A stretch of DNA of 64,000 nucleotides from Fictibacillus phosphorivorans. GTDB lineage: Bacteria > Bacillota > Bacilli > Bacillales > Fictibacillaceae. The stretch lies in the NCBI RefSeq assembly GCF_001619875.1, contig NZ_LRFC01000023.1:620001-684000 (forward strand). Reading direction: 5' to 3'. The notes beneath the pieces are model-generated. The model had not been told where the DNA came from and searched no databases. It worked only from the letters and a program-made list of their open reading frames with translations. Positions 56,196 through 64,000 of the stretch are shown here, in pieces. Position 1 is the first letter of the stretch. Each line of letters opens with the position of its first letter. A program made the translations under genes and the position numbers.

Positions 56196-56753
56196 TTATG
56201 CACGTGAAACGTAAGCTGCATTTCTTGTATCAATAACTAGCTTGTCTCCTTGGTTAACAAAGAAAGGAACTTGAACGATCAATCCTGTTTCAAGAGTAGC
56301 CGGTTTTGTTCCGCCTGATGCTGTGTCACCTTTAATTCCTGGCTCAGTCTCAGCAACTACTAATTCTACTGTGTTCGGAAGTTCAACACCGATTGTTTCA
56401 CCTTGATACGTCATGATGTGTACTGTCATGTTCTCAAGCAAGTACTTTAGCTCGTACTCAATTTGAGAAGCTTGAAGTTCGATTTGCTCATAAGATTCAT
56501 TATCCATGAACGTATGAGTATCCCCTGATGCATAAAGATATTGCATACGACGATTTTCGATATGAGCTTTTGCAACTTTTTCTCCGCCACGGAACGTTTT
56601 TTCCTGGATCCCGCCTGTACGAAGGTTACGAAGTTTAGAACGAACAAATGCCGCTCCTTTTCCTGGTTTTACATGTTGGAATTCAAGAACTTGCCAAATC
56701 CCTCCATCTACTTCAATCGTTAATCCTGTTTTAAAATCGTTTACTGAAATCAT
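56196..56753 (-). CDS. efp: translation elongation factor P
   Basis: 185 residues, full length. KOW-like domain I ([45 protein letters not shown]) with the tip lysine in KPGKGAA (modified in some bacteria), and OB domains II-III ending [16 protein letters not shown]. It relieves stalling at polyproline. 21 bp after the pepQ-type gene. Confidence 0.97.
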   Translation of the reverse strand: MISVNDFKTGLTIEVDGGIWQVLEFQHVKPGKGAAFVRSKLRNLRTGGIQEKTFRGGEKVAKAHIENRRMQYLYASGDTHTFMDNESYEQIELQASQIEYELKYLLENMTVHIMTYQGETIGVELPNTVELVVAETEPGIKGDTASGGTKPATLETGLIVQVPFFVNQGDKLVIDTRNAAYVSRA

Positions 56754-56774
56754 GTTATTATCCTCCTGAATCGT

Positions 56775-57848
56775 TTAACTAATTGTTAAAAGCGTTTTTG
56801 TTGAATGAGTTAGTGATTCGTTACCGTCTTTTGTGATAAGCGTATCGTCTTCAATGCGAACCCCGCCTAATCCTGAAACATAAATTCCTGGTTCTACAGT
56901 AACAAGCATCCCCGGCTCAAGAATTGTATCAGACTTCATGGATAGAGCAGGTCCTTCATGAACATCTAAGCCTATTCCGTGGCCAGTTGAATGCCCAAAA
57001 TAGTCACCAAACCCTTTAGAAGCAATATAATCCCGTGTTAACGCATCTGCTTCCTTGCCCGTCATTCCTGGTTTGATGCCTTTCATGCCTAGCATTTGTG
57101 CTTCATAAACAACTTGATAGATCTCTTTAAGCTCATCCGAAACATTACCGATTGCAACCGTACGAGTAATATCAGAACAATAACCTTTGTAGTATGCACC
57201 AAAATCCAAGGTTACTAATTCACCAGTCTCAATCTTTTTATCTGAGGCAACACCGTGTGGAAGGGCGGAACGATAGCCTGAAGCCACAATGATATCGAAT
57301 GATGAAGAAACGGCTCCATTTTTTCTCATGAAAAATTCTAGCTCGTTTGATACTTCACGTTCAGTAAGCCCTGGGCGAATATACTCTATGATATGTGAAA
57401 AAGCGGCATCGGCAATGCTTGCAGCATCCTTTACTATCTTAATCTCTGATTCATCCTTTATCAAGCGCAACTTTTCCACAAGCCCCGTTACAGGTACTAA
57501 TTCTGTCTCCTGTGAATGCAGTTGGCCTTCATATGTACGATAAGAAGAATATGTAACATGATCCTGTTCGAAACCGAGCTTCTGGATCGAGAGTTCTTTC
57601 GTTAACTTTGCCACCTCTTCTGGAATCGGAGCAGTATGCATAACGACCCGATACCCCTTAGCCTGTTCAGCAGCCTGTGTCTTATATCGGAAGTCTGTTA
57701 CCAATATCGCTTCTTCCTTTGTAATTAAAAGCACACCTGAACTCCCTTTAAATCCGCTTAAATAAAACCGGTTTGAAGAAGAAGTGACTAGCAACGCATC
57801 AATATCAAACGTTTCAAATAACTCTCTCGCTTTTTCAACACGTCTCAT
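56775..57848 (-). CDS. yqhT: M24-family Xaa-Pro (aminopeptidase P-like) peptidase YqhT
   Basis: 357 residues. N-terminal creatinase domain (1-125) and C-terminal pita-bread domain with the dimetal ligands: LVTLDFGAYYKGYCSDITRT (two Asp), GHSTGHGIGLDVHEGP (His), VTVEPGIYV (Glu) and GGVRIEDDTLIT (Glu). It removes N-terminal residues before proline or splits Xaa-Pro. Overlaps aroQ by 4 bp; the aroQ-yqhT-efp order equals B. subtilis. Confidence 0.94.
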   Translation of the reverse strand: MRRVEKARELFETFDIDALLVTSSSNRFYLSGFKGSSGVLLITKEEAILVTDFRYKTQAAEQAKGYRVVMHTAPIPEEVAKLTKELSIQKLGFEQDHVTYSSYRTYEGQLHSQETELVPVTGLVEKLRLIKDESEIKIVKDAASIADAAFSHIIEYIRPGLTEREVSNELEFFMRKNGAVSSSFDIIVASGYRSALPHGVASDKKIETGELVTLDFGAYYKGYCSDITRTVAIGNVSDELKEIYQVVYEAQMLGMKGIKPGMTGKEADALTRDYIASKGFGDYFGHSTGHGIGLDVHEGPALSMKSDTILEPGMLVTVEPGIYVSGLGGVRIEDDTLITKDGNESLTHSTKTLLTIS

Positions 57849-58297
57849 ATTGCATCCCCCTTAAAATGATTGTTAAAAGCATAAAGCGCTAATGTATAAC
57901 TATCAAAACCAAAACCTGAAATCTGTCCGATTGTCACCGGGGCAATAACTGACTCACGTCGAAATTCCTCCCGAGCATGAACATTAGACAAATGGACTTC
58001 GATTACCGGGACATCTACACTGGCAATCGCGTCTCTTATCGCATAACTATAATGAGTATAAGCCCCTGCGTTTAAGACAATACCCTGGAATTGACCATCA
58101 GCTTCATGAATGAGGTCAATGATTTCCCCTTCACTATTGCTCTGCTTGAATGAAACTCCCATTAAAAGTGTTGCAGATAACGCTTCAAGTTCGTTCTGTA
58201 GATCGTCTAATGTTTTAGCACCATAAATGCCAGGTTCCCGTTTTCCCAATCGGTTTAAATTTGGTCCATTAATAATAAGAAAATTTCTGTTATTCAT
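57845..58297 (-). CDS. aroQ: type II 3-dehydroquinate dehydratase (YqhS)
   Basis: 150 residues from ATG 58297 (RBS TAGGTG). NGPNLNRLGKREPGIYGAKTLDDL has the catalytic Arg and Tyr, NAGAYTHYSYAIRDAI the Asn-x-Gly-Ala substrate loop, VIEVHLSNVHAREEFR the active His, and SVIAPVTIGQISGFGFDSYTLAL the C-terminus. Third step of the shikimate pathway. Confidence 0.96.
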   Translation of the reverse strand: MNNRNFLIINGPNLNRLGKREPGIYGAKTLDDLQNELEALSATLLMGVSFKQSNSEGEIIDLIHEADGQFQGIVLNAGAYTHYSYAIRDAIASVDVPVIEVHLSNVHAREEFRRESVIAPVTIGQISGFGFDSYTLALYAFNNHFKGDAI

Positions 58298-58324
58298 CGG
58301 AAACACCTAGCCTTTGCATAAAAA

Positions 58325-58352
58325 AATAGAATGTTCATAAAACATTCTATCA
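58325..58352 (-). terminator. terminator after yqhR
   Basis: ATAGAATGTT-cata-AACATTCTAT with a T7 tail on the minus strand; it separates yqhR from aroQ. Confidence 0.83.
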
Positions 58353-58374
58353 TAGGGGCTGAACATTTGAATAG

Positions 58375-58890
58375 TTACGAACTTTGTGCAGATTCCTTAT
58401 TCCCTTGAGCCTGTCCATACCGCTCACTGTATTCAAATGAAATCGAGTATCCCACAAAAACGCCGTATAAGATATAGATACAAAGCGTTGTTGTAATCGT
58501 GTTTTTACCTATTGTATTCATAGGTTCTAATCCAGGAAAGATGGGATGAAGCAGATAGAATACAATCGCCCACAACGCAACTCCATATATAATGCCTGCT
58601 AACATGGACTTGATTTTTGCAAAAGCATATCGATATGCGATGGCTACAAGAATAGATAGCAAGGCTATGATCAGAATACTAATTAATTGTCCAAGCCACT
58701 GAGACTTCCATTTCCCGAGTGCCCATGGTGCTAAAACAAGAGCAGGACCTACTTTTGAAAAATTTAAGTAGTAGGCAATAAAACCAAATGAAGCCCAGAT
58801 CAGACCGCCAAAAAAACCAACCCCTATCACTCTGCTCATGAACGAGGATTGAGACTCTTGTTTGTCTTGTTCTAATTTTGAATCGCTCAT
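58375..58890 (-). CDS. yqhR: YqhR-like membrane protein
   Basis: 171 residues with four hydrophobic helices (VGFFGGLIWASFGFIAYYL, LISILIIALLSILVAIAYRYAF, GIIYGVALWAIVFYLLHPIF, TTTLCIYILYGVFVGYSISFEY). The HPIFPGLEPMNT loop before the last helix is typical of YqhR. Function unknown. Divergent from yqhQ, as in B. subtilis. Confidence 0.87.
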   Translation of the reverse strand: MSDSKLEQDKQESQSSFMSRVIGVGFFGGLIWASFGFIAYYLNFSKVGPALVLAPWALGKWKSQWLGQLISILIIALLSILVAIAYRYAFAKIKSMLAGIIYGVALWAIVFYLLHPIFPGLEPMNTIGKNTITTTLCIYILYGVFVGYSISFEYSERYGQAQGNKESAQSS

Positions 58891-59026
58891 AGACGACCAC
58901 CTCCAACATTTCTAGTATGTCCACAAAATTCACGTCCAAACTTCTTAACCTTGATCAATCATAATCCGTGTAAAACATGTATAAAATGGGAAAAATACAA
59001 TCATCCCTTGTGGAGGAATATCCAGC

Positions 59027-59055
59027 TTTACTGTAGAATAGAAAGTACCTACAAT
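59027..59055 (+). promoter_or_regulatory. sigma-A promoter of yqhQP
   Basis: TTTACT, 17-bp spacer, TACAAT; the yqhQ start is 21 bp downstream of the -10. Confidence 0.6.
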
Positions 59056-59076
59056 ACTTTAGGCTGGGGGTTCAAC

Positions 59077-60021
59077 ATGACAAAAGAGAAAAAGCCCGCT
59101 TACGGCGGTCAGGCCGTACTTGAAGGGGTTATGTTTGCCGGTAAACACACATACGTTACGGCAATACGAAGAAATGACGATTCCATCGAGTACTTTGAGC
59201 TAAAAAAGAAACCTTCTCCTGTTTTATCTAAATTAAAGAAGATTCCTTTTTTACGAGGATTTATAGCCATAATAGAAGCAAGCATGAACGGAACACAACA
59301 CCTTAACTTTTCAGCTGAACGATTTGGTGTAGAGCCTGGTGAGGAAGACAAAATAGAAGAAGAAAAACCATCTAAATTCACCTTTTTCTTTTCACTAGCG
59401 ATTATCGGTGTACTCTCTTTTCTATTTGGAAAGTTTGTGTTTACACTTGTTCCTGTATTTTTAGCAGAAGCCTTTCGCTTTATCGTACCAGGGCATTTAG
59501 GTCAAAATCTTTTAGAAGGTTTGTTCAAGTTTATCTTTTTATTAAGCTACATTTATTTTGTTTCCTTAACACCGGCAATCAAAAGGGTATTCATGTATCA
59601 TGGCGCAGAACACAAGGTCATCAATACTTACGAAGCCGGCGATGAACTTACGGTTGAAAACGTGAAAAGACATTCTAGACTTCATTACCGGTGCGGCAGC
59701 AGTTTTATCTTATTTACCGTAATCGTTGGTATGTTTATCTATTACTTCTTCCCATCCGATCCGCTTTGGCTAAGAATTTTATGCAGACTTGCGCTTATAC
59801 CTGTCGTTTTAGGGGTATCTTTTGAAGTATTACAACTTACGAATAAATTAAGAGATGTTCCCGTTCTAAGGTACCTTGGATATCCGGGACTATGGCTACA
59901 ACTTTTAACAACTAAAGAACCTGATGAAAAACAAATAGAAGTTTCTATCCTTTCTTTTAATGAAATGTTACGTCGTGACGCATCCTATGAAAGTGAAAAA
60001 AACGCTAGTCAAATTGTTTAA
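59077..60021 (+). CDS. yqhQ: DUF1385 membrane protein YqhQ
   Basis: 314 residues from ATG 59077 (after GGGGG), close to the 318 of B. subtilis YqhQ. Signature AYGGQAVLEGVMFAGK at the start; about four membrane helices from residue 100; then the conserved YHGAEHKVINTYEAGDELTVENVKRHSRLHYRCGSSFIL, whose His/Glu/Cys cluster suggests metal binding. The family is widespread in Firmicutes; function not established. Confidence 0.9.
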   Translation: MTKEKKPAYGGQAVLEGVMFAGKHTYVTAIRRNDDSIEYFELKKKPSPVLSKLKKIPFLRGFIAIIEASMNGTQHLNFSAERFGVEPGEEDKIEEEKPSKFTFFFSLAIIGVLSFLFGKFVFTLVPVFLAEAFRFIVPGHLGQNLLEGLFKFIFLLSYIYFVSLTPAIKRVFMYHGAEHKVINTYEAGDELTVENVKRHSRLHYRCGSSFILFTVIVGMFIYYFFPSDPLWLRILCRLALIPVVLGVSFEVLQLTNKLRDVPVLRYLGYPGLWLQLLTTKEPDEKQIEVSILSFNEMLRRDASYESEKNASQIV

Positions 60022-60040
60022 TCATAAGGAGGTGAACCTG

Positions 60041-60412
60041 TTGCAACAGAATAGCAGAAGATTGCATCCTATCATTTGGTTTGTTATTTCACTTGCTGTT
60101 GTAGGAATTCTTTATCAGCTCACTACTTCACCTCGCGATTTCTTTACAACCATTCTGATCGGAGCAGCAGTGGTCGCCGTGTTTTACTTTATCTTTCGGA
60201 GAACCTCATCCGGTGTAAACGGCAAATACAGAAAAGCAGTCAAACAGTCGCAAAAGCGGTATGGCTCCAATCAAAAGCCACCTAAAGCATCACCGCTGTT
60301 TCCAAACAAAAAGACTGCAAAAAGTTCCGCTCAGAAAAAGAGAACACGTGAACATCATTTAACCGTGATCGAAGGTAAAAAGAACAAGAAAAAAAATCGA
60401 GCCTCCTTTTAG
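60041..60412 (+). CDS. yqhP: YqhP-like membrane protein
   Basis: 123 residues from TTG 60041, placed 7 bp after AAGGAGG. Two membrane helices (IIWFVISLAVVGILYQLTT; TILIGAAVVAVFYFIF) and a strongly basic C-terminal tail (RKAVKQSQKRYGSNQKPP...KKNKKKNRASF). Follows yqhQ by 19 bp. The last codons lie inside the terminator stem. Confidence 0.85.
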   Translation: MQQNSRRLHPIIWFVISLAVVGILYQLTTSPRDFFTTILIGAAVVAVFYFIFRRTSSGVNGKYRKAVKQSQKRYGSNQKPPKASPLFPNKKTAKSSAQKKRTREHHLTVIEGKKNKKKNRASF

Positions 60413-60429
60413 GATCAGGCTCGATTTTT
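60391..60429. terminator. bidirectional terminator spanning the stops of yqhP and yqhO
   Basis: AAAAATCGAGCC and GGCTCGATTTTT with a 14-nt loop. Each arm includes the last codons of one gene; the stop codons lie in the loop. Confidence 0.87.
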
Positions 60430-61353
60430 GTATGTGGGATGCGCTAAATGAGGATATCTCTTACCTGTAATCCAGTTTTGCAAAAAGTTCTCTGCTCGAT
60501 CATGACCAAACGTATATAGTTCATTCTTTGCATCTGATGAAAGCTGAAAATCAATGACCGAAACATGTTTAACAGGCATAAAAATAATATCTCTTGCATC
60601 ATGTGAATCAATATATCTATTATCATGTGCCTGCATCATCGTTTCAAATAAGGCTTTAAACAACTGCACGGCATTCTTTACATTATGTGTTGGTATGTGA
60701 TCATTAATATACGAACTTAACTGAAAACCTAATACAGGCCGGATTGGAACACGATCTTTTCTTTGGTACAGCCACATTGGAAAGTTGCTTAACACCCCTC
60801 CATCAACAATATAGCTCTTCTGTCCAACTCGATTAAATAACTTGATCGGATAAAAAAAATAAGGCAAACTGCAGCTCATTCTTACAGCACGAGCAATGGG
60901 AAAACGTTCTGGAAGCAGCCCATATTCTTCAAGATCATCTGGCAATACAATCAATCTGCCTCTTGTAATATCAGAGGCAATAATCTTCAGGCTGCCATAA
61001 GGAATATCTGCAAACGTAACAATTCCTCTAGCAGCTAAAAGAGATGCAACCCAGTTTTCCAAATAATCTCCTTTAAACAACCCAAGTTTCCAATACAACT
61101 TTATCCAGTTCATAAATGGAATCGGCACAATGGTTTTACTCGTATCAAGAAATTTTCGAAAGTCTAATTGATCAATGATCTCTTTCATTTCTCCTGCCGT
61201 ATAACCCGCCTTAATTAAAGCGGCCATCAACGCACCCGCACTCGTTCCCGCTACCCTCTCAAAAGTAAGCCCCCGATTTTCCGCTGCTTCAACAGCTCCG
61301 ATCAAAGAAAGTGCCTTGATACCACCACCAGAAAAAACACCATCAATCCTCAT
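60415..61353 (-). CDS. yqhO: patatin-like phospholipase (YqhO)
   Basis: 312 residues from ATG 61353 (8 bp after GGAGG). Patatin fold: oxyanion hole GVFSGGGIKALSLIGA, nucleophile elbow GTSAGALMA (Ser), and the catalytic Asp in VDGGVLSNFP. Predicted cytoplasmic or membrane-associated lipid acyl hydrolase. Convergent with yqhP, with only 2 bp between stop codons. Confidence 0.9.
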   Translation of the reverse strand: MRIDGVFSGGGIKALSLIGAVEAAENRGLTFERVAGTSAGALMAALIKAGYTAGEMKEIIDQLDFRKFLDTSKTIVPIPFMNWIKLYWKLGLFKGDYLENWVASLLAARGIVTFADIPYGSLKIIASDITRGRLIVLPDDLEEYGLLPERFPIARAVRMSCSLPYFFYPIKLFNRVGQKSYIVDGGVLSNFPMWLYQRKDRVPIRPVLGFQLSSYINDHIPTHNVKNAVQLFKALFETMMQAHDNRYIDSHDARDIIFMPVKHVSVIDFQLSSDAKNELYTFGHDRAENFLQNWITGKRYPHLAHPTYKNRA

Positions 61354-61467
61354 AAACATCTCCTCCACTACTATCTTAATCAGCAGAAGATGTCCTTTAT
61401 AACCTGTGTATCAAATAAAGTGCTTTTTAATACCTTGTTTGTTATTTGAAATGATGAAGAAATAACT

Positions 61468-61551
61468 TACTGTCCACCTCTTATTAAATACTGTCGAGTT
61501 TTGTACATTTACTGTCCACTTTTCAGTTTTTACTGTCCACATGCACCTAAA
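61468..61551. repeat. 21-bp phased array D, four units, core TACTGTCCAC
   Basis: Cores start at 61468, 61489 (TACTGTCGAG), 61510 and 61531, exactly 21 bp apart, filler 11 bp not conserved. On the minus strand this reads WTVKTEK, WTVNVQN, STVFNKR, WTVSYFF. It lies 35 bp beyond the mntR stop, in the mntR-yqhO intergenic gap. Confidence 0.8.
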
Positions 61552-61585
61552 CAATGAAGTCAAACAAAAAAACAACCATATAAAA

Positions 61586-62020
61586 TTATGATTGTTCTTG
61601 TTCTTCATTCTTGGCTTGTACTTGTCGTAATTGCTTTAATCGGCTTTCATCTTCCTCAAAGAACTGGACGAGGTCACCAATTCGGTCAATTGCGTTCCAG
61701 CTTAAGTGATGCTCAATTCCCTCAACATCTTGATAGATATTCTCTGGGTCTACACCGATCACCTTTAAAAATTCTTCAAGTAATTCATGTCTGTAAACGA
61801 GACGCTTACCTAACTTTTTGCCGTTAGGTGTTAAAACGAATCCTCTGTATTTTTCATAAACGACATATTTGCCTTTGTCGAGCTTCTGAATCATCTTGGT
61901 CACAGAAGAGGGATGCACTTCTAGGTTTTCAGCAAGATCTGATACCCTGGCATAGCCTTTCTCTTCAATTAAGGCGTAAATGCGTTCTATATAGTCTTCC
62001 ATACTTGGGGTTGGCGGCAA
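61586..62020 (-). CDS. mntR: manganese-responsive repressor MntR (DtxR family)
   Basis: 144 residues, close to the 142 of B. subtilis MntR and nearly colinear. DNA-binding winged helix 1-70 ([49 protein letters not shown]) and metal/dimer domain with the ligands Asp and Glu of SMEDYIE, His of YRHELLE and Glu-His of [11 protein letters not shown]. It represses Mn uptake genes when Mn is plentiful. Unlike iron-type DtxR proteins it has no SH3-like third domain. Confidence 0.96.
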   Translation of the reverse strand: MPPTPSMEDYIERIYALIEEKGYARVSDLAENLEVHPSSVTKMIQKLDKGKYVVYEKYRGFVLTPNGKKLGKRLVYRHELLEEFLKVIGVDPENIYQDVEGIEHHLSWNAIDRIGDLVQFFEEDESRLKQLRQVQAKNEEQEQS

Positions 62021-62114
62021 AATGTTCCCTCCCTATATACTAAACCAGCTTGGTCTCTATAAAAAGGATACTATAGAATGGTAAGCGTGACAAGGGAACC
62101 TATCTACCACTTCA

Positions 62115-63152
62115 TCACGTAAAATACTCGATCTTTGCTGAAGGAAACATCGTATGGATGTAGTTTTCAACGGTTTCCCTCAACCTTGTCGCTTGATCGT
62201 CTTGATACACATATTTACCGATTCCGTATCTTCCCCATTTGTATTTGCGTTCTTCTTCATTCATTTCAAGCTTAGACTTTGGATAGTTTTTTTCAATAAC
62301 TCGTTTTGCAGGTTTCGTAAAGCGATGCTGAATGAGTTCAAATGTTAGATCCTTTGTTAAGTGCTTAGGGATTTTTGCTTCTAACGTGTCAAAAAGCTCT
62401 TTGTACCCTTCTTCCCAATCTTTATGAAGATAAAGTGGAGCAACAATAAATCCTAACGGGTACCCTGCCTCTGCAACTCGAATAGCTGCATTAATACGCT
62501 CTTCCAAAGGACTCGTGCCAAGCTCAAAATTTTTGATCACATATTGCGAATTCACACTAAAACGAAAACGTGTTCTTCCTTGGTGATTAGCATCAAGCAA
62601 GTGATCCACATGGTGGTACTTTGTTGTAAAACGCAATCTTCCTAAATCAGTTGCACCAAAAAACTCAATCGCTCTTTTTAAGTTATGAGTTAAATGATCA
62701 ATTCCAACGATGTCTGATGTACATGATGCTTCAAATCGAGTAACTTCGGGTGCTCGCTCTTTCATATACTTTTCAGCTTGAGCAAAGATTTCGTCGGTAT
62801 TTACATACGTTCGTAAATAAGGTTTGCTGCCAAGGGTTGTTTGTAAGTAACAATAATGGCAATGCCCCATACATCCAGTTGCTAAAGGAATCGCGTATTC
62901 AGCAGAAGGCTTAGACGAATCGAACTTCAATGTCTTTCTGATCCCAACCACAAGTGTTGATTTTGCAGTTCTATACTTTTGAAAATCATTGTCCCCCGGA
63001 AGATCACGTATCTGATTATGTGAAGTCGTTTCTCTGATCTCCACTTCCAACTTGCTGAATCGGTCGAACAATTCTTTTCCTAACGGATATTCAAGTGCAC
63101 GCGGTTCAAAATAGATCAACTGCGGCATAAACGGTTTATTAGCACCTGCCAT
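62115..63152 (-). CDS. splB: spore photoproduct lyase
   Basis: 345 residues from ATG 63152 (after GGGGTG). Radical SAM enzyme with the cluster cysteines in ATGCMGHCHYCYLQ and the hydrogen-donor cysteine in FEASCTSDIVGIDHLTHNL. It reverses the 5-thyminyl-5,6-dihydrothymine lesion in UV-treated spores during germination. C-terminal KYKWGRYGIGKYVY is typical. No splA-like gene is seen before it. Confidence 0.94.
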   Translation of the reverse strand: MAGANKPFMPQLIYFEPRALEYPLGKELFDRFSKLEVEIRETTSHNQIRDLPGDNDFQKYRTAKSTLVVGIRKTLKFDSSKPSAEYAIPLATGCMGHCHYCYLQTTLGSKPYLRTYVNTDEIFAQAEKYMKERAPEVTRFEASCTSDIVGIDHLTHNLKRAIEFFGATDLGRLRFTTKYHHVDHLLDANHQGRTRFRFSVNSQYVIKNFELGTSPLEERINAAIRVAEAGYPLGFIVAPLYLHKDWEEGYKELFDTLEAKIPKHLTKDLTFELIQHRFTKPAKRVIEKNYPKSKLEMNEEERKYKWGRYGIGKYVYQDDQATRLRETVENYIHTMFPSAKIEYFT

Positions 63153-63210
63153 TTCACTACACCCCACAATTTTTTTACACAAATGATGGTGTTAGTATGT
63201 GCTAATTAGA

Positions 63211-63250
63211 AAAAAAGAAAAGGGAAGGAACATTTCCAGTTCCTTCCCCT
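63211..63250 (-). terminator. terminator after nrdJ
   Basis: GGGAAGGAAC-atttcca-GTTCCTTCCC with a long A-rich tract on the plus strand, i.e. T-rich tail on the minus strand, just after the nrdJ stop. Confidence 0.88.
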
Positions 63251-63256
63251 CTTATA

Positions 63257-64000
63257 TTAAAGCCCGCATTTTAATTGTGCGTTACAGTTTGTACATGTGT
63301 TACATCCGCCGATTTCTTTTACTTTTCCTTTTCGGCAAACCGGACATGTATTACCCACTTCGTTCCCGATGGTTACATCTGTTGAACGAAGATCTGTAAT
63401 GGTGTCTAAAATGACAACTTTGCTCTTTTCTTCTTCCATACCAAGATCGATCTCAGTCTGTTCAAATGTCTCTTCAGCTTTTAGTGTAAGAACTTGTGAA
63501 TCACGGCTTCCGTCAACGTAAACCGTTCCGCCCTTTGCTCCACCCTTATAAAGACGTTCGTATACCTTTTGAACCTGATCAACCGTGTATCCTTTTGGTG
63601 CGTTAACCGTTTTAGAGATCGAACTGTCTACCCATCGCTGAATAACACATTGTGTATCTGCATGCGCTTCTGGCGTAAGTTCCATCGCTGCTACAAACCA
63701 TTCAGGAAGCTCGTTCTCGTTTGCTTCAGGATTGCGGTCCAAATATTCTTTTACGATATCTGCTTTTACTTCAATAAATTTCCCAAGACGACCGCTGCGG
63801 AAGTAGGAGAATGAGAAGTATGGTTCAAGGCCAGTTGAAACTCCAACCATGGTTCCTGTGGATCCAGTTGGCGCCACTGTTAACAAGTGAGAGTTTCGAA
63901 TTCCATATTTTAAGATGTCTTCACGTACATCTTCAGGAAGCTTTTTCATGTAGCCTGTTTCAATGAACCGGTTTCTTAGGGTTTCCGTTTCTGTTTCTGA
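63257..64000 (-). CDS. nrdJ: adenosylcobalamin-dependent ribonucleotide reductase (class II), C-terminal part
   Basis: 248 residues are inside the window; the frame is open to the right edge, so the N-terminus is missing. LTVAPTGSTGTMVGVSTGLEPYFSFSYFRSGRLG is the conserved C-terminal barrel segment that follows the catalytic loop, and ALTPEAHADTQCVIQRWVDSSISKTVN-type sequence follows. The tail carries a zinc-finger-like CPVCRKGKVKEIGGCNTCTNCNAQLKCGL, as in Bacillales NrdJ, and lacks any YxY radical-transfer motif of class I enzymes. It reduces ribonucleotides without oxygen dependence, using B12. Confidence 0.88.
   Translation of the reverse strand, partial: SETETETLRNRFIETGYMKKLPEDVREDILKYGIRNSHLLTVAPTGSTGTMVGVSTGLEPYFSFSYFRSGRLGKFIEVKADIVKEYLDRNPEANENELPEWFVAAMELTPEAHADTQCVIQRWVDSSISKTVNAPKGYTVDQVQKVYERLYKGGAKGGTVYVDGSRDSQVLTLKAEETFEQTEIDLGMEEEKSKVVILDTITDLRSTDVTIGNEVGNTCPVCRKGKVKEIGGCNTCTNCNAQLKCGL

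Noticed and set aside
4942-61551. CRISPR arrays as explanation for the periodic repeats
   Set aside because: Cores of 8-14 bp and filler of 7-13 bp are far too short, there is no palindromic repeat, and no cas gene is in the window.
61411-61608. 65-residue minus-strand open frame after mntR
   Set aside because: It overlaps the mntR 3' end and is generated by array D; no RBS.

Overview
The window is chromosomal DNA of a low-GC, endospore-forming member of the Bacillaceae. Evidence for this: spo0A, spoIVB, the complete eight-gene spoIIIA operon, a spore photoproduct lyase, and a gene order that follows the yqh-yqi-yqj region of Bacillus subtilis over most of its length. It is not B. subtilis itself: it carries a methylmalonyl-CoA mutase operon, a cobalamin-type ribonucleotide reductase, and an OLE-like large non-coding RNA with its membrane partner gene. 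I cannot name the species from the sequence. The calls come from reading sequence, motifs and synteny; no database search was run.

Layout. 1-8 kb: end of a VTT-domain membrane protein, an HPr-like protein lacking the phosphorylatable histidine, a cell-wall amidase, a ZIP metal transporter, an SOS-type Y-family polymerase with its YolD partner behind two LexA boxes, a dehydrogenase/metallo-hydrolase pair, and proI behind a T-box. 8-13.5 kb: small proteins, a glycerophosphodiesterase, an Old Yellow Enzyme, a PAP2 phosphatase, DNA polymerase IV and a MarR regulator. 13.5-24 kb: an M20 peptidase, propionyl-CoA carboxylase beta, a cobalamin-domain/epimerase fusion and methylmalonyl-CoA mutase; then Prli42, an L,D-transpeptidase, YqjA, an arginine-type ABC transporter, a Nudix protein and bacilliredoxin BrxB. 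24-34.5 kb: the branched-chain keto-acid operon ptb-bcd-buk-lpdV-bkdAA-bkdAB-bkdB, its sigma-54 promoter and activator bkdR. 34.5-50.2 kb: spo0A, spoIVB, recN, ahrC, the TlyA-type methylase gene, dxs, oapA, OLE RNA, ispA, xseB, xseA, folD, nusB, yqhY, accC, accB. 50.5-58.9 kb: spoIIIAA-AH, efp, pepQ, aroQ, yqhR. 59-64 kb: yqhQ and yqhP, then yqhO, mntR, splB and the end of nrdJ.

How the genes fit together. The bkd operon turns branched-chain amino acids into acyl-CoAs; the isoleucine and valine routes can yield propionyl-CoA, which the carboxylase/epimerase/mutase operon 6 kb away can turn into succinyl-CoA. The mutase and NrdJ both need adenosylcobalamin. Sporulation control (spo0A) and the mother-cell/forespore signalling and secretion genes (spoIVB, spoIIIA) are interleaved with lipid (accBC), isoprenoid (ispA, dxs) and DNA-repair genes.

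The two signals I consider most worth following are the OLE-like RNA between ispA and oapA, and a set of five intergenic tandem arrays (near 4.95, 10.75, 23.4, 55.95 and 61.5 kb). Four of them have an exact 21-bp period (the fifth has 20 bp). Each has its own conserved core of about 8-13 bp and mostly divergent filler. No ordinary feature type explains these arrays.
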